From Roseococcus thiosulfatophilus (lineage in GTDB: Bacteria; Pseudomonadota; Alphaproteobacteria; Acetobacterales; Acetobacteraceae), in contig NZ_JAFFQY010000063.1 of NCBI RefSeq assembly GCF_017311575.1, positions 151,894 to 215,893 on the forward strand: a stretch of DNA of 64,000 nt. The letters run 5' to 3'. Under the pieces are notes generated by a model. It was not told where the DNA came from. It did not search any database and was given only the letters and a program-made list of their open reading frames with translations. Positions 46,710 through 54,984 of the stretch are shown one piece after another. The translations under genes and the position numbers were made by a program. Within the stretch, counting starts at the first letter, position 1. Each line of letters begins with the position of its first letter.

Positions 46710-48578
46710 ATGACCGTCCTGACCCTCCGCGACCTGACCCTGCGCATGGCCGGCCGCCCGCTGCTGGAGGGCGCCTCGCTGCAAGTGGACACCGGCCGCA
46801 AGATCGGCCTGGTGGGCCGCAACGGCGCCGGCAAGTCCACCCTGATCCGTGCCATCCTGGGCGAGGTGGGGCTGGATGGCGGGGAGATCCGCCTCGCCGC
46901 GCGCGCGCGCATGGGCCATGTGGCGCAGGAGGCGCCGGCGGGGACGGAGAGCCTGCTGGACATTGTCCTCTCCGCCGACACCGAGCGCGCCGCCCTGCTG
47001 GCCGAGGCCGAGGCCGGCCCCGAGCCCATTCGCGCGGCCGAGATCCAGGAACGCCTCATCGCCATCCAGGCCGACAGCGCGCCGTCGCGTGCGGCTACCA
47101 TCCTGGCGGGGCTGGGCTTCGACGCGGCGGCGCAGGCGCGGCCCTCCTCGGAGTTCTCGGGCGGCTGGCGGATGCGCGTGAGCCTGGCCCGCGCCCTCTT
47201 CCTCGAGCCCGACCTGCTGCTGCTGGACGAGCCGACCAACCACCTGGACCTGGAGGCGGCGCTCTGGCTGGAAGGCTGGCTGCAGCGCTTCTCGGGTGCC
47301 GCCATCGTCATCAGCCATGACCGCGGCATGCTGGATCGCTGCGTGGATTCCATCGCGCACCTGGATCAGCGCCGGATCACCCTCTACCCCGGCAATTTCG
47401 AGAGCTTCGTGCGCATCCGCACCGAGCGCGCGGCCCAGCAGGCGGCGCAGAATGCCCGCATCGCGGCGCAGCGGGCGCATATGCAGGCCTTCGTGAACCG
47501 CTTCCGCGCCCAGGCCACCAAGGCGCGCCAGGCGCAATCCCGCCTCAAGGCGCTGGAACGCCTGCCGCCCATCAAGGCCATCGTGGAGGACAGCGAAACC
47601 CATTTCGCCTTCCCCGAACCGGAGCAGCTTTCGCCCCCCATCCTCAGCGTGGCGCGCGGCGTGGTGGGCTATGGCGAGCGCGCGGTGCTGCGCGGCCTCG
47701 ACATCCGCATCGACCAGGAGGACCGCATCGCGCTGCTGGGCGCGAACGGCAACGGCAAGTCCACCCTGGCCAAGCTGCTGGCCGGGCGTCTCGGCCTCAT
47801 GGGCGGGGAGATGCACCGGGACCGGCGCATCCGCGTGGGCTATTTCGCCCAGCACCAGGCCGATGAGCTGAACCCGGACGGCACGCCGCTCTCCCATATG
47901 CAGGAGGCCTTGCCGCGCGCCACCCCAGCGCAATGCCGGTCCCAGCTCGCGCGCTTCGGGCTGGATGCCGACCGCGCGGAGACCCGCGTGACGGCCCTTT
48001 CCGGCGGCGAGAAGGCCCGGCTGCTGCTGGCGCTGACGACGCGCGAGGCGCCGCACATGCTCATCCTCGACGAACCGACCAACCACCTCGACATCGATGC
48101 GCGGGAAGCCCTGGTGCGCGCGCTGGCCGACTACCAGGGTGCGGTGCTGCTCATCAGCCACGACCCGCACCTGGTGGAGTTGGTGGCGGACCGTCTCTGG
48201 CTGGTGGCCGATGGCGCGGTCACGCCCTTCGAGGGCGACCTGGACGACTACCGGGCGCATCTGGCGCAGCGCGCCCGTGGCGGCGCCAAGCCCAGCGAGG
48301 CGCCCCCCGTCCGCCGCGACGAACGCCGCGGCCGCGCCGAGCAGCGCCAGAACCTGGCCCCCCTGCGCCAGCGCCTGCGCGAGGTCGAGGCCGCCATGGA
48401 GAAGCTGAACGCCGAGGCGCGCGTCATTGACGACGCGCTGGCCGACCCGCGCCTCTATGACCGCAACAAGCCTGACCTGATCGCCCGCGCCACCGCCCGC
48501 CGCGCCGCCATCGCCAAGGAGGTGGCGGCGCTGGAGGAGGAATGGCTGGAACTCAGCGAATCGCTGGAGGCGGCGTGA
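46710..48578 (+). CDS. ABC-F family ATP-binding protein (YheS-like)
   Basis: A 622-residue soluble protein with two ABC domains and no membrane helix, so a ribosome-associated ABC-F factor rather than a transporter. First Walker [10 protein letters not shown] (residues 36-44), signature FSGGWRMR, Walker [13 protein letters not shown]. The linker [34 protein letters not shown] is the P-site-tRNA interaction motif region. Second domain: [34 protein letters not shown] coiled-coil C-terminal tail (about residues 545-620) follows. The pattern is closest to E. coli YheS. It is probably leaderless and is coupled (GTGA) to the methyltransferase. Confidence 0.9.
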   Translation: MTVLTLRDLTLRMAGRPLLEGASLQVDTGRKIGLVGRNGAGKSTLIRAILGEVGLDGGEIRLAARARMGHVAQEAPAGTESLLDIVLSADTERAALLAEAEAGPEPIRAAEIQERLIAIQADSAPSRAATILAGLGFDAAAQARPSSEFSGGWRMRVSLARALFLEPDLLLLDEPTNHLDLEAALWLEGWLQRFSGAAIVISHDRGMLDRCVDSIAHLDQRRITLYPGNFESFVRIRTERAAQQAAQNARIAAQRAHMQAFVNRFRAQATKARQAQSRLKALERLPPIKAIVEDSETHFAFPEPEQLSPPILSVARGVVGYGERAVLRGLDIRIDQEDRIALLGANGNGKSTLAKLLAGRLGLMGGEMHRDRRIRVGYFAQHQADELNPDGTPLSHMQEALPRATPAQCRSQLARFGLDADRAETRVTALSGGEKARLLLALTTREAPHMLILDEPTNHLDIDAREALVRALADYQGAVLLISHDPHLVELVADRLWLVADGAVTPFEGDLDDYRAHLAQRARGGAKPSEAPPVRRDERRGRAEQRQNLAPLRQRLREVEAAMEKLNAEARVIDDALADPRLYDRNKPDLIARATARRAAIAKEVAALEEEWLELSESLEAA

Positions 48579-49210
48579 AGCGGCAGGACAGCATTCGCGC
48601 GCGCATCAACCGCGATTGGGACGGCGCGCGCTATTACGCCCAGGCGGAGAATTGGCTGGGCTTCTTCTGGTCTCCCGATAAGCCCGTGCTGAAATACTTC
48701 AATCGGCTGGATCTCTCGCGCACCATCGAGCTGGCCTGCGGCCATGGCCGCCACGCGGCGCAATGCCTGGACCGCGTGGGCGAGATTACGCTGGTGGACG
48801 TGAACGAGAGCAACATCGCGCATTGCCGCCAGCGCTTCGCCGGCGATGCGCGGGTGCGCTACGTGGTCAACAACGGGCACGATCTGGCGGATTGCGACAC
48901 GGGCGCCCACACCTCGCTCTACTGCTATGACGCCATGGTGCATTTCGAGCTGCTGGACGTGATCGACTACCTGCGCGAGATGCACCGCGTGCTGGTGCCG
49001 GGCGGCCTCGCCTTGCTGCACGTGTCCAACAACATGCAGAACCCGGGCGGCTACTATCAGCAGAACGACCGCTGGCGGAATTTCGGCAGCGTGGACGTGG
49101 TGCGCCATGTGGCGGACCGTCTGGACATGCCCTGCATCGCGCATGAGATTTTCGACTGGGGGGGAACGCCGAAGGTGGATGGCCTCGTCCTGCTGGAGCG
49201 CCGACCATGA
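48575..49210 (+). CDS. Class I SAM-dependent methyltransferase
   Basis: A 211-residue protein. The SAM-binding motif is IELACGHGRHA (residues 51-61), motif II LVDVNESNI, and MVHFELLDVIDYLREMHRVLVPGG carries the post-I region. Substrate unknown. The GTG start overlaps the ABC-F stop, preceded by GGAGG. Its own stop overlaps the next gene (ATGA). The coupling to a ribosome-associated ATPase might hint at a translation-linked role, but the family is too broad to say. Confidence 0.82.
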   Translation: MKRQDSIRARINRDWDGARYYAQAENWLGFFWSPDKPVLKYFNRLDLSRTIELACGHGRHAAQCLDRVGEITLVDVNESNIAHCRQRFAGDARVRYVVNNGHDLADCDTGAHTSLYCYDAMVHFELLDVIDYLREMHRVLVPGGLALLHVSNNMQNPGGYYQQNDRWRNFGSVDVVRHVADRLDMPCIAHEIFDWGGTPKVDGLVLLERRP

Positions 49211-50316
49211 CCCTTTCGCCCATCCCGCTGCCGCATGGCATCCAGAGCCGCATGGTGCAGCATGTGAACGGCCTGGCCATGCATGTGCTGGAAGCGGGCC
49301 ATGAGACGCCGGGCCGCCCGCTGCTGTTGCTGCTGCACGGCTTCCCGGAACTGGCCTATTCCTGGCGCCATGTGATGCGGCCGCTGGCGGCTTCGGGCTT
49401 CCATGTGGTGGCCCCCGACCTGCGTGGCTATGGCCGCACCACGGGCGCCGACACGCGCTATGACGGGGACCTCGCGCAGTTCCGCCAGATGAACTTGACG
49501 CGCGACGTGGTGGGGCTGGTCCACGCGCTGGGCCACAAGCGCGTGCATGCCCTGGTGGGGCATGACTTCGGCTCGCCCGTCGCGGCACATGCCACGCTGG
49601 TGCGGCCCGACATCTTCCCGGCCGTGGCACTGATGAGCGCGCCCTTCAGCGGCCCGCCGGCCCTGCGCGACGGCACCCCGCCGCCCGCGCAGGACATCGT
49701 GGCCGAGCTCGCGGCCATCGGGCGCAAGCATTACCACTGGTATTACTCGACGCCCGAGGCCAACGGCGACATGACGGGCGCGCCGCAAGGCCTGCCCGCC
49801 TTCATCCGCGGCTACTACCACCACAAGAGCGCCGACTGGGCGGAGAACATACCCGTTCCCCTCACGGCCTGGAGTGCGGCGGAACTGGCGAAGCTGCCGA
49901 CCTACTACGTCATGAACCTGCACGAGGACATGGCGCAGACGGTGGCCCCCCACACGCCCCCGCACCACAGCCCCTGGCTGACCGAGGAGGACGTGGCCTT
50001 CTACGCCGGGGAATACGCCCGCACCGGCTTCCAGGGCGGGCTGAACTGGTACCGCATCCGCACCTCCAGGCGGTTCGACGCGGACATGGAGGCCTTCACC
50101 GGCCGCACCATTGACGTGCCCAGCCTGTTCATCGCCGGCGCCTCGGATTGGGGCATCCACCAATCGCCCGGCGCGCTGGCGCGGATGAACGGCACCGCCT
50201 GCACCGACATGCGCGGCGTGCACCTGGTGGACGGTGCCGGCCATTGGGTGCAGCAGGAACAGCCCGAAGCCACGACGCGACTGCTGCTCGACTTCATCAA
50301 CACCCTGCCGGGCTGA
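49207..50316 (+). CDS. Alpha/beta hydrolase (epoxide hydrolase-like)
   Basis: A 369-residue alpha/beta hydrolase. The oxyanion-hole motif HGFPE is at residues 44-48, the nucleophile Asp120 lies in VGHDFGSP, the acid in AGASDWG, and the histidine in GAGHWVQQEQP. HGFPE together with an Asp nucleophile is typical of epoxide hydrolases and haloalkane dehalogenases. A cap domain with paired tyrosines (GYYHHK, PTYYVMN) would fit epoxide ring activation, favouring an epoxide hydrolase. No signal peptide. Coupled by a four-base overlap to the methyltransferase. Confidence 0.8.
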   Translation: MTLSPIPLPHGIQSRMVQHVNGLAMHVLEAGHETPGRPLLLLLHGFPELAYSWRHVMRPLAASGFHVVAPDLRGYGRTTGADTRYDGDLAQFRQMNLTRDVVGLVHALGHKRVHALVGHDFGSPVAAHATLVRPDIFPAVALMSAPFSGPPALRDGTPPPAQDIVAELAAIGRKHYHWYYSTPEANGDMTGAPQGLPAFIRGYYHHKSADWAENIPVPLTAWSAAELAKLPTYYVMNLHEDMAQTVAPHTPPHHSPWLTEEDVAFYAGEYARTGFQGGLNWYRIRTSRRFDADMEAFTGRTIDVPSLFIAGASDWGIHQSPGALARMNGTACTDMRGVHLVDGAGHWVQQEQPEATTRLLLDFINTLPG

Positions 50317-50347
50317 ACCCGGCCGGACCCCCGAGGGAGGTTTTTCC

Positions 50348-51310
50348 ATGCTGACCCGCCGCGCCAGCCTTGGCGCCACCATGGCCGCCTTGGCGGCCCC
50401 GCGCCTGGCGCGCGCCCAAGGGGCGCCGCTGCGCCTCATCGTGCCCGCCCCGGCCGGCGGCTCCACCGACATCCTCGCCCGCGTCGTGGGGGAGCGCGCG
50501 GGGCAATTGCTGAACCAGCCCGTGGTGGTGGACAACCGCGGTGGCGCGGGCGGCATCATCGGCACCGAGGCGGCGGCCCGCGCGGCCCCGGATGGCAACA
50601 CCCTGGTGCTGGGCCACAACCAGACCCATGCCTCCAACCAGTGGATGGCGCCCAGCCTGCCCTATCACGTCGTGGAAAGCTTCGTGCCCGTGGCGCGGCT
50701 CGCCACCGTCCACCATGCCACCGTGGTGCCCGCCAATTCCCGCGCGCAGGACATGGCGGGGCTGGTGGCGATGGGCCGCAATGGCGGGCGGGTGAACTAC
50801 GCCTCCTCCCAGGCGGGCAGCGCGAGCCATGTCATCGCCGAGACCTTCGTGCGGCGGATGCAGATGGAGGCGACGCATGTGCCCTATCGCGGCGGCGCGC
50901 CGGCGGTGACGGACACCATCGCGGGCGTGGTGGATTTCTTCGTCTCGACCTGGCCGCAGATCGTGACCTTCGTGCGGGATGGCCGGGTGCGGGCGCTCTC
51001 CATCGGCGCGCCGATGCGCCTGCCGGAATTCCCGAACGTGCCCACGACCGAGGAAGCCGGCGTGCCCTTCATGGCGGTGGATGCCTGGTTCGGCCTCTTC
51101 GCGCCGCGCGGCACGGCCGAGGCCCGGGTGGCCCAGCTGGGCGCCGCCTTCATCGCCGCCCTGGGTGAACCCTCGGTGGCCGAGCGCGCGGTTCGGGCAG
51201 GGCTGAACAGCGCGCCGCTGACGCCGCTGGAGTTCACCGCCTTCCATCTGAGCGAGGTGCAGCGCTGGCGCGACATGGCCGAGCTGACCGGCATCCGCAT
51301 GAGCAGCTGA
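50348..51310 (+). CDS. Tripartite tricarboxylate transporter (Bug/TctC) substrate-binding protein
   Basis: A 320-residue periplasmic protein. Signal peptide with twin arginines (MLTRRASLGATMAALAA), cleavage probably after ARA. Typical TctC features: LRLIVPAPAGGSTDILARVVGE, NQPVVVDNRGGAGGIIGTEAAARA, and VPYRGGAPAVTDTIAGVVD. These proteins bind carboxylates or similar small molecules; this one has no TctA or TctB partner nearby, as is common for orphan Bug proteins. It lies between a hydrolase and a 5-oxoprolinase, so 5-oxoproline or a related cyclic compound is a possible ligand (inference). GGGAGG precedes the ATG. Confidence 0.9.
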   Translation: MLTRRASLGATMAALAAPRLARAQGAPLRLIVPAPAGGSTDILARVVGERAGQLLNQPVVVDNRGGAGGIIGTEAAARAAPDGNTLVLGHNQTHASNQWMAPSLPYHVVESFVPVARLATVHHATVVPANSRAQDMAGLVAMGRNGGRVNYASSQAGSASHVIAETFVRRMQMEATHVPYRGGAPAVTDTIAGVVDFFVSTWPQIVTFVRDGRVRALSIGAPMRLPEFPNVPTTEEAGVPFMAVDAWFGLFAPRGTAEARVAQLGAAFIAALGEPSVAERAVRAGLNSAPLTPLEFTAFHLSEVQRWRDMAELTGIRMSS

Positions 51311-51323
51311 ACCGGATGTGATC

Positions 51324-51378
51324 GCGGCGCGCTTCCCCCTTGCGCGCCGCGCCCGCTGCCTTCAAACCGGAAAGGCAG
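51324..51378 (+). repeat. Two adjacent inverted repeats between tctC and oplAH
   Basis: GCGGCGCGC (51324-51332) pairs with GCGCGCCGC (51342-51350), nine perfect pairs. Then CTGCCTT (51356-51362) pairs with AAGGCAG (51372-51378), seven pairs. They fill the 83-base gap before the 5-oxoprolinase gene. They might end the tctC transcript or protect it from 3' decay; neither is followed by a U-run. Confidence 0.5.
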
Positions 51379-51393
51379 GCAGGGGGCGGGTGA

Positions 51394-54300
51394 ATGGCGG
51401 CTGGGCGCTGGCAATTCTGGGTGGATCGGGGCGGCACCTTCACCGACATCGTGGCCCGGCACCCGGACGGGACGCTCTCCACCGCCAAGCTGCTGTCCGA
51501 AAACCCTGAACGCTACCGGGATGCCGCCGTGGCGGGCATCCGACAGATCCTGGGCGTGGCCCCCGGCGCCCCCCTGCCCGAGGGCGCCGTCGAGGCGGTG
51601 AAGATGGGCACCACGGTGGCCACCAACGCCCTGCTGGAGCGCAAGGGCGAGGCCGTGCTGCTGCTGGTGAACCAGGGCTTCGCCGACATGGCGCGCATCG
51701 GCAACCAGGCGCGGCCGCGGCTCTTCGACCTGCATGTGAAGCTGCCCGAGCTGCTGCACGCGCGCGTGGCCGAAATCCCGGGCCGTGTGGCGGTGGACGG
51801 CACCGAGATCACGAAGCTGGACGAGGGCGTCGCCCGCGCGGCGCTGCGCGCCGCCCATGCGGAGGGCATACGCGCCGTCGCCATCGTGCTGATGCACGCC
51901 TGGGCGCACCCGGCGCATGAAACCCGCCTCGGTGAGATCGCGTCGGAAGAGGGCTTCACCCAGATCAGCCTCTCGCATCAGGCGAGCCCGCTGCCGCGCA
52001 TCGTGCCGCGCGGGGATACGGCGGTGGTGGACGCCTATCTCTCGCCGATCCTGCGGCGGTATGTGGCGCAGGTGGCGGAAGAGCTTGGGGCCGGCCCCAG
52101 GCTCTTCTTCATGCAATCCTCCGGCGGGCTCGCGGAAGCCGGCGCCTTCCAGGGCAAGGACGCCATCCTCTCCGGGCCCGCGGGCGGCATCGTGGGCGCG
52201 GCGCGCACGGCGGCCATGGCGGGGTTCGAGCGCATCATCGGCTTCGACATGGGCGGCACCAGCACCGATGTGGCGCTCTATGCCGGCCAGTATGAGCGCG
52301 CCTTCGAAACCGTGGTGGCCGGCGTGCGGATGCGCGCGCCCATGATGGCCATCAACACGGTGGCGGCCGGCGGCGGCTCCATCCTGCATTATGACGGCGC
52401 GCGCTTCCGCGTGGGGCCGGACAGCGCGGGCGCCGTGCCAGGCCCCGCCGCCTATCGCCGCGGCGGCCCGCTGACCGTGACCGACGCCAACGTCATGACG
52501 GGCAAGATCCAGCCCGCGCATTTCCCGGCCATCTTCGGCCCCGATGGCGACCAGCCCCTGGATGCCGGGACGGTGCGTGCGAAGTTCGCCGAGCTTGCCG
52601 CCCGCATCGGCCAATCGCCGGAGGAGGTGGCGGAGGGTTTCCTCCGCATCGCCGTCGCCAACATGGCGCATGCCATCCGGCAGGTCTCACTCCAGCGCGG
52701 CCATGACGTGACGCGCTTCACGCTCGCCTGCTTCGGCGGCGCGGGCGGGCAGCATGCCTGCCTGGTGGCCGATGAACTCGGCATGGAGACCGTGTTCCTG
52801 CACCCCTTCGCGGGGGTGTTGAGCGCCTATGGCATGGGGCTGGCGGACCAGTCCGTGATCCGCGAGGCCGCCATCGAGGCCCCGTTGGAGGAGGCCGCCA
52901 TCGCGCCGCTGCGCGAGCGCCTCGCGGCGCTGGAGGAGGCGGGCCGCGAGGAACTGGCGCGCCAGGGGGCTGACGCCACGGCCCTCACGGCCCAGCACCG
53001 CGTCCATCTGCGCTATGCCGGTACCGACAGCTTCCTGCCCGTCCCCATGGGCGACGCCGCCGAATTGCTGGAGCGCTTCACCGCCGCCCACCGCGCCCGC
53101 TTCGGCTTCGCCACCCCCGAACGCCCCGTGGTCATCGAAGCCGCCGTGGTCGAGGTGACGCTGCCTGGCGACGCGGTGGCCGAGACGCCGCTCGCCCCCC
53201 GTCCGGCCGGGGAGGCTATCCCGCTTCTCGACCGCGTGCGGGTCTTCATGGCGGGCGCGCACCACGACGCGCCGGTGCATGATCGCGATGCCCTGCGCGC
53301 GGGCGATGCCATCCGCGGCCCCGCTCTGATCCGCGAGGCCATCGCGACCACGGTGGTCGAACCCGGCTGGGAGGCGCGCGTCACGCCGCTCAACCACCTG
53401 GTGCTGCACCGCGTGGAGGCGCGGGTGGCGGCGCGGGAGGCCGATGCCTCGCGCCCCGATCCGGTGATGCTGGAGCTGTTCAACAACCTCTTCATGGCCA
53501 TCGCCGAGCAGACCGGCACGGTGCTGCAGAACACCAGCCAGAGCGTGAACATCAAGGAGAGGCTGGATTTCTCCTGCGCCATCTTCGACGCGACCGGCGC
53601 GCTGGTGGCCAATGCGCCCCACGTGCCCGTGCACCTGGGCGCCATGGGCGAGAGTGTCCGCACCGTGATCGCCTCGCGCGGCAAGACGCTGCGCCCGGGC
53701 GACGTGGTCGCGCTGAACAACCCCTACAATGGCGGCACGCACCTGCCGGACGTGACGGTCATCACGCCGGTCTTCGACGAAGCCGGCACGGAGATCCTGT
53801 TCTTCGTGGGCAGCCGTGGTCACCACGCCGATATCGGCGGCCTGACGCCGGGCTCCACGCCCCCCGGCTCCGCCACGCTGGAGGAGGAGGGCGTCGTCAT
53901 TGACGACTTCCTGCTGGTGGAGCAGGGCCGCTTCCGCGAGGCCGAGTTCCGCGCCCTGCTGGAAGGCGCCCGCTACCCCGCCCGCGCGCCGGAGGTGAAC
54001 ATCGCCGACATCAAGGCGCAGGTGGCGGCGAACGAGACCGGCGTGCAGGAACTCCGCGCCGCCGTGGCCAATTTCGGCCTGGAGACGGTGCGCGCCTATA
54101 TGCGCCACGTGATGGACAATGCGGAGGAGAGCGTCCGCCGCGTGCTGGCGAAGCTGAAGGATGGCCGCTTCGAGACGCGCACCGATGACGGCACGCCGCT
54201 GGTGGTGGAGGTCCGCGTGGACCAGGCCAATCGTCGCGCCATCATTGACTTCACCGGCACGGGCCCGCAGCGGCCGGACAATTTCAACGCGCCGCCCGCC

Positions 54301-54984
54301 GTCTGCCGCGCCGTAGTGCTCTACTGCTTCCGCACCCTGGTGGGCGAGGACATCCCGCTCAATGATGGCTGCCTGAAGCCGCTCGAGATCATCGTGCCGC
54401 CGGCCAGCTTCCTCAGCCCCGAGCCCGGCCGCGCCGTGGTGGCCGGCAACACCGAGGTCAGCCAGATGACCTGCAACGCGCTGCTGGCCGCACTCGACGC
54501 CTGCGCCAGCGCGCAGGCCACAATGAACAACCTCCTCTTCGGCGACGCGCAATACCAGTATTACGAGACGGTCTGCGGCGGGGTGGGCGCGGGCCCTGGC
54601 TTTGACGGCGCCAGCGCGGTGCAGACCCACATGACCAACACCCGCATGACCGACCCCGAGATCCTGGAGATGCGCTACCCGGTGCGGCTGGAGGAATTCT
54701 CCATCCGGCGCGGCTCGGGCGGCGCGGGGCAGTGGCACGGCGGCGACGGCTCGCGCCGGCGCATCCGCTTCCTGCGGCCCATGCAGGCGGTGGTGGTCGC
54801 CTCGCGCCGCAATATCGCGCCCCATGGGCTGCATGGCGGCGCCGATGGCGCGCCCGGCCGGCAATGGGTGGAGCGCGCGGACGGCACCACCACGCCCATC
54901 CCCGGCAATGCCGGCAAGGCCGATCTCGGCGTGGATGACGTGCTGGTGCTGGAAACGCCAGGCGGCGGCGGCTGGGGCAGGTGA
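51394..54984 (+). CDS. oplAH: 5-oxoprolinase (ATP-hydrolysing), fused HyuA-HyuB type
   Basis: A 1196-residue enzyme of the hydantoinase/oxoprolinase superfamily; the fused form opens 5-oxoproline to glutamate with ATP. The N-terminal HyuA half has WVDRGGTFTDIVARHPDG (about residues 9-26), MGTTVATNALLERKGE and FDMGGTSTDVALY, the actin-like nucleotide motifs. The HyuB half begins near residue 690 with DPVMLELFNNLFMAIAEQTG and contains NPYNGGTHLPDVTVI, GHHADIGG and the C-terminal GGGGWGR. Hydantoinase or acetophenone carboxylase activity is not excluded. The stop overlaps the asmA-like start (GTGA). Confidence 0.88.
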   Translation: MAAGRWQFWVDRGGTFTDIVARHPDGTLSTAKLLSENPERYRDAAVAGIRQILGVAPGAPLPEGAVEAVKMGTTVATNALLERKGEAVLLLVNQGFADMARIGNQARPRLFDLHVKLPELLHARVAEIPGRVAVDGTEITKLDEGVARAALRAAHAEGIRAVAIVLMHAWAHPAHETRLGEIASEEGFTQISLSHQASPLPRIVPRGDTAVVDAYLSPILRRYVAQVAEELGAGPRLFFMQSSGGLAEAGAFQGKDAILSGPAGGIVGAARTAAMAGFERIIGFDMGGTSTDVALYAGQYERAFETVVAGVRMRAPMMAINTVAAGGGSILHYDGARFRVGPDSAGAVPGPAAYRRGGPLTVTDANVMTGKIQPAHFPAIFGPDGDQPLDAGTVRAKFAELAARIGQSPEEVAEGFLRIAVANMAHAIRQVSLQRGHDVTRFTLACFGGAGGQHACLVADELGMETVFLHPFAGVLSAYGMGLADQSVIREAAIEAPLEEAAIAPLRERLAALEEAGREELARQGADATALTAQHRVHLRYAGTDSFLPVPMGDAAELLERFTAAHRARFGFATPERPVVIEAAVVEVTLPGDAVAETPLAPRPAGEAIPLLDRVRVFMAGAHHDAPVHDRDALRAGDAIRGPALIREAIATTVVEPGWEARVTPLNHLVLHRVEARVAAREADASRPDPVMLELFNNLFMAIAEQTGTVLQNTSQSVNIKERLDFSCAIFDATGALVANAPHVPVHLGAMGESVRTVIASRGKTLRPGDVVALNNPYNGGTHLPDVTVITPVFDEAGTEILFFVGSRGHHADIGGLTPGSTPPGSATLEEEGVVIDDFLLVEQGRFREAEFRALLEGARYPARAPEVNIADIKAQVAANETGVQELRAAVANFGLETVRAYMRHVMDNAEESVRRVLAKLKDGRFETRTDDGTPLVVEVRVDQANRRAIIDFTGTGPQRPDNFNAPPAVCRAVVLYCFRTLVGEDIPLNDGCLKPLEIIVPPASFLSPEPGRAVVAGNTEVSQMTCNALLAALDACASAQATMNNLLFGDAQYQYYETVCGGVGAGPGFDGASAVQTHMTNTRMTDPEILEMRYPVRLEEFSIRRGSGGAGQWHGGDGSRRRIRFLRPMQAVVVASRRNIAPHGLHGGADGAPGRQWVERADGTTTPIPGNAGKADLGVDDVLVLETPGGGGWGR

